Source: an uncultured Fodinibius sp. (GTDB lineage: Bacteria; Bacteroidota; Rhodothermia; Balneolales; Balneolaceae). From it: DNA of 64,000 bases. Position numbers and translations under genes: made by a program. The DNA is taken from positions 186,001 to 250,000 of the forward strand of contig CAJXMW010000004.1 of assembly GCA_913056235.1 (NCBI GenBank). Direction: 5' to 3'. This document shows, piece after piece, positions 59,627 to 64,000 of this stretch (position 1 is the stretch's first letter; every line of letters starts with the position of its first letter). The notes beneath the pieces are model-generated. The model was not told where the DNA came from. It did no database searches and worked only from the letters and a program-made list of their open reading frames with translations.

Positions 59627-61225
59627 TTAAACTTTCGGACCGGCTTTGATTAATTCTTGGCTCGCCTCTTCTTCGAATTGTTCAAAGTTTTCGGCAAACA
59701 TCGCAGCCAGCTTGTCTGCTTTCTGGTCATAAGCCTCTTTGTCGGCCCAGGTGTTGCGTGGAAACAGAATCTCGCTGGGCACATCATTCACTTCGGTGGG
59801 GATGGCCAACCCGAATACATCGTCAATTTTGAAGGTGGCATCGTCGAGATTACCCTCAAGGGCTTCGCTGAGCATCTGTCGCGTATGTCCCAGTTTCATG
59901 CGGTGGCCTGTACCATAAGGACCTCCGGTCCAGCCGGTGTTCAGCAGCCATACCGTGGAGTTGTGCTTGCGGATTTTGTCAGCCAGCAGTTCGGCGTACA
60001 CTGTGGGATGCAGCGGCATAAATGGAGCGCCAAAGCAAGCAGAAAAAGTCGCCTGCGGCTGGGTGACGCCACGCTCAGTGCCGGCCACCTTGGCTGTGTA
60101 TCCGCTGATAAAGTGGTACATCGCCTGCTCGGGGGTCAGCTTGGAAATGGGAGGGAGCACGCCAAAGGCATCACAGGTTAGGAAAATAACATTACTTGGA
60201 TGATTGCCCTGGCCAGATTCGGTTGCATTCGGGATATAACTAATGGGATACGAGCAGCGGGTGTTCTGGGTGTAGCTGGTATCGTCAAAATCCGGTTCGC
60301 GATTATCATAGAGAGGGACATTTTCCAGGATAGTACCCGGCATCTTCGTAGTCGCATAGATCAGGGGCTCACCCTCCTCAGACAGGTTGATGGTCTTGGC
60401 GTAGCATCCACCTTCAATGTTAAAGACGCCATCTTCACTCCATCCATGTTCGTCGTCGCCGATCAAGATGCGGTCTTGATCCGACGAGAGCGTGGTTTTA
60501 CCGGTGCCCGACAGGCCGAAGAATACGGCTGTATCACCCTCTTCGTCCATGTTGGCCGAACAGTGCATGGCCATCACATCCTGCTTGGGCAACAGATAGT
60601 TCATGACCGAAAAGATACCTTTCTTGACTTCTCCGGAATAAAGGGTACCACCAATCAGGATGATTTCTTTGTCAAAGTTTACGAGGACAAAGGCCTCGCT
60701 GCGAGTTCCATCGACTTCGGGATCCGCTTTAAAGTTCGGGGCCGCCAAGACCGTAAATTCCGGTTGGTGGTTGTTAAGTTTTTCCTTACTGGGACGAATG
60801 AACATATTGTGGGCAAAAAGCCCGTGATAGGCGGCCTCACTGACCACACGCACATTGAGCTGATAGTGTTCATCGGCACCGGCATAACAGTCTTTTACGT
60901 AGAGCTTTTTATCCTGCAAGTAATCGGTGACCTTGTCAAACAGATTGTCAAAAACTTCCTCGTCGGTGGGCTGGTTGATGTCGCCCCAGTCGATGTCGTC
61001 ATGAATCGACGGCTGATCGACAATAAACTTATCCTTTGGTGAACGGCCGGTGTATTGGCCGGTAAGTACGCGGATGGCGTAGTCTTTGGTTAAGGTCGCC
61101 TCTCCGTTTTTGATGGCTTCTTCGTAAAGTTCAGGTGGGGTAAGATTCCAAATAGTCTTATCGTTGTTCTCAAGCCCCAAATAGTCGAGTCCGATACTAC
61201 TGCGAGGATGTGAATGGTTACTCAT
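59627..61225 (-). CDS. pckA: Phosphoenolpyruvate carboxykinase (ATP)
   Basis: Gluconeogenic decarboxylation of oxaloacetate to PEP. 532 aa. The kinase-1a P-loop is FFGLSGTGKTTLS (about 236-248). Metal-site segment LIGDDEHGWSEDGVFNIEGG (about 256-275), the VLTGQYTGRSPKDKFIVD start motif and NTGWTGGPYGTGHRMKL near residue 430 are present. The 457-bp upstream gap carries a LacI-type operator. Confidence 0.96.
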   Translation of the reverse strand: MSNHSHPRSSIGLDYLGLENNDKTIWNLTPPELYEEAIKNGEATLTKDYAIRVLTGQYTGRSPKDKFIVDQPSIHDDIDWGDINQPTDEEVFDNLFDKVTDYLQDKKLYVKDCYAGADEHYQLNVRVVSEAAYHGLFAHNMFIRPSKEKLNNHQPEFTVLAAPNFKADPEVDGTRSEAFVLVNFDKEIILIGGTLYSGEVKKGIFSVMNYLLPKQDVMAMHCSANMDEEGDTAVFFGLSGTGKTTLSSDQDRILIGDDEHGWSEDGVFNIEGGCYAKTINLSEEGEPLIYATTKMPGTILENVPLYDNREPDFDDTSYTQNTRCSYPISYIPNATESGQGNHPSNVIFLTCDAFGVLPPISKLTPEQAMYHFISGYTAKVAGTERGVTQPQATFSACFGAPFMPLHPTVYAELLADKIRKHNSTVWLLNTGWTGGPYGTGHRMKLGHTRQMLSEALEGNLDDATFKIDDVFGLAIPTEVNDVPSEILFPRNTWADKEAYDQKADKLAAMFAENFEQFEEEASQELIKAGPKV

Positions 61226-61682
61226 CTGATCTTATTAGTCTTTTAGCGTTGTAAATTTTCAGCTCAAATAAAAATTGACAGTCAAAGAAGTGCTGTCGAG
61301 TGAGGCAGTAAGTATAAGGATTATTCGCTTGAATTTGTTGGGGAAATCATAATGCGAAGTGTTTGATGGGTTTAAGCGCTTTATAACTTAAATATTTAGT
61401 TATCTATACTTTTTAAATTAAAGTTTAGAAGGTTTTAGTGTTTAACTGCAATACTTTTTGAACAGTATATGTAACCGGTTACATAGGTTTAATGCGAAAC
61501 TTCAGTCTATGCGTGAAATCATTGTGCAGATGCATATAGACGAAGCTATCACTTATTTTTCGGTTGAATCCAATGTCGTTAGGCAAAAGCACTTTTGCTT
61601 TGTCCGGCTGCTTTTTTAATTCGTATTCTTTTGCTTTGTTACTTTACGTAAATTATGTGGCTCATTTTATATAATTAAACCT
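61226..61682. other. 457-bp divergent intergenic region pckA/amidase
   Basis: No coding frame. It holds the 18-bp operator at 61468-61485 and, nearer pckA, an ATAACT...AGTTAT near-palindrome around AAATATTT (61383-61403). Both divergent genes need promoters here; I cannot fix their positions. Confidence 0.5.
61468..61485. promoter_or_regulatory. LacI-type operator palindrome
   Basis: TATGTAACCGGTTACATA is a perfect 18-bp palindrome with the central CG and TGTAACC-GGTTACA arms typical of LacI/GntR(E. coli)-class repressor sites. It lies 243 bp upstream of the pckA start and 198 bp upstream of the amidase start. A LacI regulator gene is not in the window. Confidence 0.65.
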
Positions 61683-62549
61683 ATGCAAGAGAAGAAAGTA
61701 ACGCTTGGATTAGTTCAGCAAAGCTGCTCAGAAAATATCGATCAAAATATATCAAAGACCATTGCAGCTATAAGGCAGGCCTCAAATAATGGGGCAGAGG
61801 TTATTTTGCTGCAGGAGATGTTCAATACCACTTATTTTTGTCAGACGGTTGATGACCAATATTTCGACTGGGCACAGGCCATCCCCGGCTCCATTACGGA
61901 TGAGCTTACCAACTTGGCCAAAGAACTGGGCGTTGTAATTGTAGCACCTTTTTTTGAACGGCGCGCAGCCGGCGTATATCACAATTCGCTCGTGGTGATC
62001 GATGCCGATGGCACGCTGATGGGAAAATACCGAAAGAAGCATATTCCGGATGATCCCAGCTTTCATGAAAAATATTATTTTACGCCCGGTGAAGATAGTT
62101 ACCAGGTTTTTGATACCCAATTTGGCAAAATTGGTCCACTCATCTGCTGGGACCAGTGGTATCCGGAGGCGGCGCGTATAACGGCCTTGCAGGGAGCTGA
62201 ATTGCTGGTGTATCCAACAGCAATTGGCACGTTGCCGGATGAAGACGAACACCAGGGCCAGGAATTTTTAGATGCTTGGCAGACCATTCAGCGAAGCCAT
62301 GCGATTGCCAACGGATGCTTTGTGGCCAGCATCAATAGAGTGGGACAGGAAGGGGGGATTTCCTTTTGGGGGCATTCTTTTGTAGCCGGGCCATTTGGAC
62401 AGATGCAGGCAGAGGCGGGAACAGATGAACAGGTGCTGATCCAGGAAATTGATTTGTCAAAAATTGAAAAACAACGACAGGTCTGGCCTTTCTTTCGCGA
62501 TCGCCGCATCGATACCTACGAGCCTATTTTAGAGCGCTTTATTGACTAG
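61683..62549 (+). CDS. aguB: N-carbamoylputrescine amidase-type carbon-nitrogen hydrolase
   Basis: Nitrilase-superfamily amidase. 288 aa. The Glu-Lys-Cys triad is in EVILLQEMFNTTYF (Glu about 43-44), KYRKKHIPDDPSFHEKYYF (Lys about 116-121) and GPLICWDQWYPEAAR (Cys155). The combination FHEKYYFTPG and CWDQWYPEAAR is that of AguB, which hydrolyses N-carbamoylputrescine to putrescine. The substrate follows from similarity only. The agmatine deiminase AguA is not in the window. It overlaps the convergent TPR gene by 11 bp. Confidence 0.88.
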   Translation: MQEKKVTLGLVQQSCSENIDQNISKTIAAIRQASNNGAEVILLQEMFNTTYFCQTVDDQYFDWAQAIPGSITDELTNLAKELGVVIVAPFFERRAAGVYHNSLVVIDADGTLMGKYRKKHIPDDPSFHEKYYFTPGEDSYQVFDTQFGKIGPLICWDQWYPEAARITALQGAELLVYPTAIGTLPDEDEHQGQEFLDAWQTIQRSHAIANGCFVASINRVGQEGGISFWGHSFVAGPFGQMQAEAGTDEQVLIQEIDLSKIEKQRQVWPFFRDRRIDTYEPILERFID

Positions 62550-63999
62550 CCTCGTTTTGAATATACTGCGAAAGGGAATCTGCTTCAGCTTCTTGCCCGG
62601 ATGCTTGCAGTAGATCTGTTAACGGTCTTAAGATTTCTTGTACCGGTTTTTCTGATAACCCATATCGCTGTTGGCGTACTTTGAGCGCTTCCCGATATAG
62701 TGCTTTAGCAGTTGAAAGATCTCCTTGCTGACGTTCGACTTTTGCTTTGCTTATTTTCCAGTCAACAAGCTCGGGATGATTAGGATTAAATTTATCTTCC
62801 AGAATAGCCTTACTCTTATTCAGCATTGTATTTGTTCGTGAGAATTGGTCCAAACGGACATATACTTTAGCGCCGTTATCTAAGATGTTTGCCATCTGTT
62901 TTGAGTCGGGATCAACTTGTTCTTGTATTTCTCGGGCCTTTTTGAAGTGAAAAATAGCTGAGTCTAACTTGCCTTCGTAGAGATATCCACTGCTCAAGCT
63001 ACTATGGATATTTGCTAAACTTCGGTGCGTATCACCGTGAAGTTTTTTATTCATGACAAGTCCTTGCTGATAATACTTGCGTGCTTTTTGAATCTTTTGC
63101 TGATGATCATAAAGATTGGCCAGGTTTACTAAGTTATTGGCTATGCCGGGATGAGGTTTATTAGTTATTGTTTGTACCATATCCAGCGACTGCTTTTGTA
63201 CCTTGATGGCTTCTTCAAACTTATCCTGAAATCGCAAGATTGAAGCTAATACGTACAACGTTTCGGCAATGCGAACGTCAGGAGCCTCATACAGTTTCCG
63301 TTCTATATTCAAGGCCTCACGGACCAGTGAAGAAGCGTGATTGTAATTGTTTTGGATGCGCTCTACATAGGCCAAATCACGCAGAGCCTTGGAATATGAT
63401 CCGGTATTTTCTTGATCATTTGAACGGTAAAGTTGAACGGATTTTTGCAGGGCCGTTCGAGCCGAGTCATAATGGCCAAGATCTCGTTGTACAATGCCGT
63501 AAATATTATACGATCGGGCCATTTCAACACTACTTTGTTCTTTCTTCTCTAGGATAGTCAGTGCTTGTTTGAGAAGGGTTGATGCTTTCTGGGGATCGCT
63601 GAGGGAGCGAAAGGTATGCCCCATTGTATTAAGTAATTCTGCTTTTAACAGCGGGTTTTTTTCAAGTTTTTGAACTTCGGTAAAGCCTTGATTTAAGAAC
63701 TCTCTCACCGTCACCGTATCGCCCTGCGCATTACTGGGGGCACTGGCTTCAATAAGATCAGTGAGGAAAGTAGTTACGGCTTCGGCTTTTTGGGCTTCCA
63801 GCTGGGCTTTATCACGCTCCTGCGATATCTGATAGGTGTAGAAGGCGGTAAAGCCGGTCGTTAACGCTATGAGCACAACAGCCCCGGCAATGGGCCATTT
63901 ATTTCGTTTCACAAATTTTGAAAAGTGATAGCTGATGGCACCTGAACGAGCAACGACCGCTTCGGATTTTTGGGACCGGCGGATATCTTCTTTTAACTG
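62539..63999 (-). CDS. TPR-bearing Ser/Thr-kinase-type protein, C-terminal part (cut by window end)
   Basis: The - strand frame is open to the window edge; the GTG at 63912 is not the true start. Residues just before it, QLKEDIRRSQKSEAVVAR and SYHFSKFVKRNKWP, match the juxtamembrane segment that follows the kinase domain in PknB-type kinases with TPR tails. One membrane helix follows (AGAVVLIALTTGFTAFY), then a short coiled coil, then about eight TPR-type helix pairs (such as ARSYNIYGIVQRDLGHYDSA). The kinase domain itself is outside the window, so the kinase assignment is inferred. Confidence 0.7.
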   Translation of the reverse strand, partial: QLKEDIRRSQKSEAVVARSGAISYHFSKFVKRNKWPIAGAVVLIALTTGFTAFYTYQISQERDKAQLEAQKAEAVTTFLTDLIEASAPSNAQGDTVTVREFLNQGFTEVQKLEKNPLLKAELLNTMGHTFRSLSDPQKASTLLKQALTILEKKEQSSVEMARSYNIYGIVQRDLGHYDSARTALQKSVQLYRSNDQENTGSYSKALRDLAYVERIQNNYNHASSLVREALNIERKLYEAPDVRIAETLYVLASILRFQDKFEEAIKVQKQSLDMVQTITNKPHPGIANNLVNLANLYDHQQKIQKARKYYQQGLVMNKKLHGDTHRSLANIHSSLSSGYLYEGKLDSAIFHFKKAREIQEQVDPDSKQMANILDNGAKVYVRLDQFSRTNTMLNKSKAILEDKFNPNHPELVDWKISKAKVERQQGDLSTAKALYREALKVRQQRYGLSEKPVQEILRPLTDLLQASGQEAEADSLSQYIQNEASQ

Positions 64000-64000
64000 G

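Noticed and set aside
59657-61042. Several long + strand open frames opposite pckA
   Set aside because: All antisense to a full-length PEP carboxykinase; long open shadows are common opposite GC-richer genes.
1-64000. CRISPR arrays, tRNA/rRNA genes, insertion sequences, prophage or toxin-antitoxin genes
   Set aside because: None was recognised: no evenly spaced direct repeats, no cloverleaf-type sequence, no transposase or integrase motif.

Overview
The window looks like chromosomal DNA of a Bacteroidota-related marine or halophilic bacterium. My best guess is the Balneolota/Rhodothermota side (Balneola, Gracilimonas, Fodinibius-like). The guess rests on PorV/PorQ-type outer-membrane proteins, a FlgD/type-IX-like C-terminal domain on a surface propeller protein, a DUF4837 lipoprotein, BshC (bacillithiol) and weak Shine-Dalgarno sequences with many GTG/TTG starts. 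This is inferred from protein families; no rRNA or other marker is present. I see no tRNA, rRNA, CRISPR array, transposase or phage gene.

Layout. (1) Bases 1-10.4 kb: surface-glycan locus on the + strand. It holds a cut-off DegT-type aminotransferase, a PglF/WbpM-type dehydratase, a Wzc-type tyrosine kinase/co-polymerase, a short SLBB-domain membrane protein, a PglK/MsbA-type ABC flippase, an LhgO-type oxidase, a decayed SAF-type oxidoreductase gene and a UDP-glucuronate 4-epimerase. It looks more AT-rich than the rest. (2) 10.5-18.7 kb, - strand: nuoABCDEFGH of respiratory complex I, without nuoI-N, with a Mth938/AAMDC-type gene just upstream. (3) 18.8-34.3 kb: housekeeping genes. These are a DUF151-UVR protein, bshC, formyl-THF cyclo-ligase, a PspC protein, tmk, a convergent RND exporter with an outer-membrane barrel, a SRPBCC protein, aroE, a YfiH/PgeF protein, an HDAC-like deacetylase, and dxr-rseP-psd-pssA. 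(4) 34.4-37.9 kb, - strand: a three-gene envelope operon (FlgD-tailed propeller protein plus two PorV/PorQ-like barrels) with overlapping stops and starts.

(5) 37.9-46.3 kb: a complete tryptophan operon, trpE-trpS-trpG-trpD-trpC-trpF-trpB-trpA. It is preceded by what reads as a complete ribosome-mediated attenuator: a 25-codon leader peptide with three tandem Trp codons, a predicted antiterminator pairing and a U-tailed terminator. Tryptophanyl-tRNA synthetase lies inside the operon. This is the most notable regulatory element in the window. (6) 46.3-54.7 kb: a DUF4837 lipoprotein gene and two biotin blocks (bioF-bioG/H-bioC and bioD-bioA) separated by an opposing amino-acid permease/aminotransferase pair. 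bioB is absent. (7) 54.9-64 kb: small genes (TfoX-N, an unrecognised 151-aa protein, an NTF2-like protein), purK-purE, prfA, pckA, an N-carbamoylputrescine amidase-type hydrolase, and the C-terminal part of a TPR-bearing Ser/Thr-kinase-type protein cut by the window end.

Many intergenic gaps carry small palindromic elements of several families. Examples are the TAACCACAGAGG...CTCTGCGGTTA type, the TGTCATxCTGAA type and a GTTATTTGTTATT type. One of these supplies a gene's stop codon and another lies inside the nuo operon. An 18-bp LacI-type operator lies between pckA and the amidase gene, and an 18-bp perfect palindrome lies upstream of nuoA.
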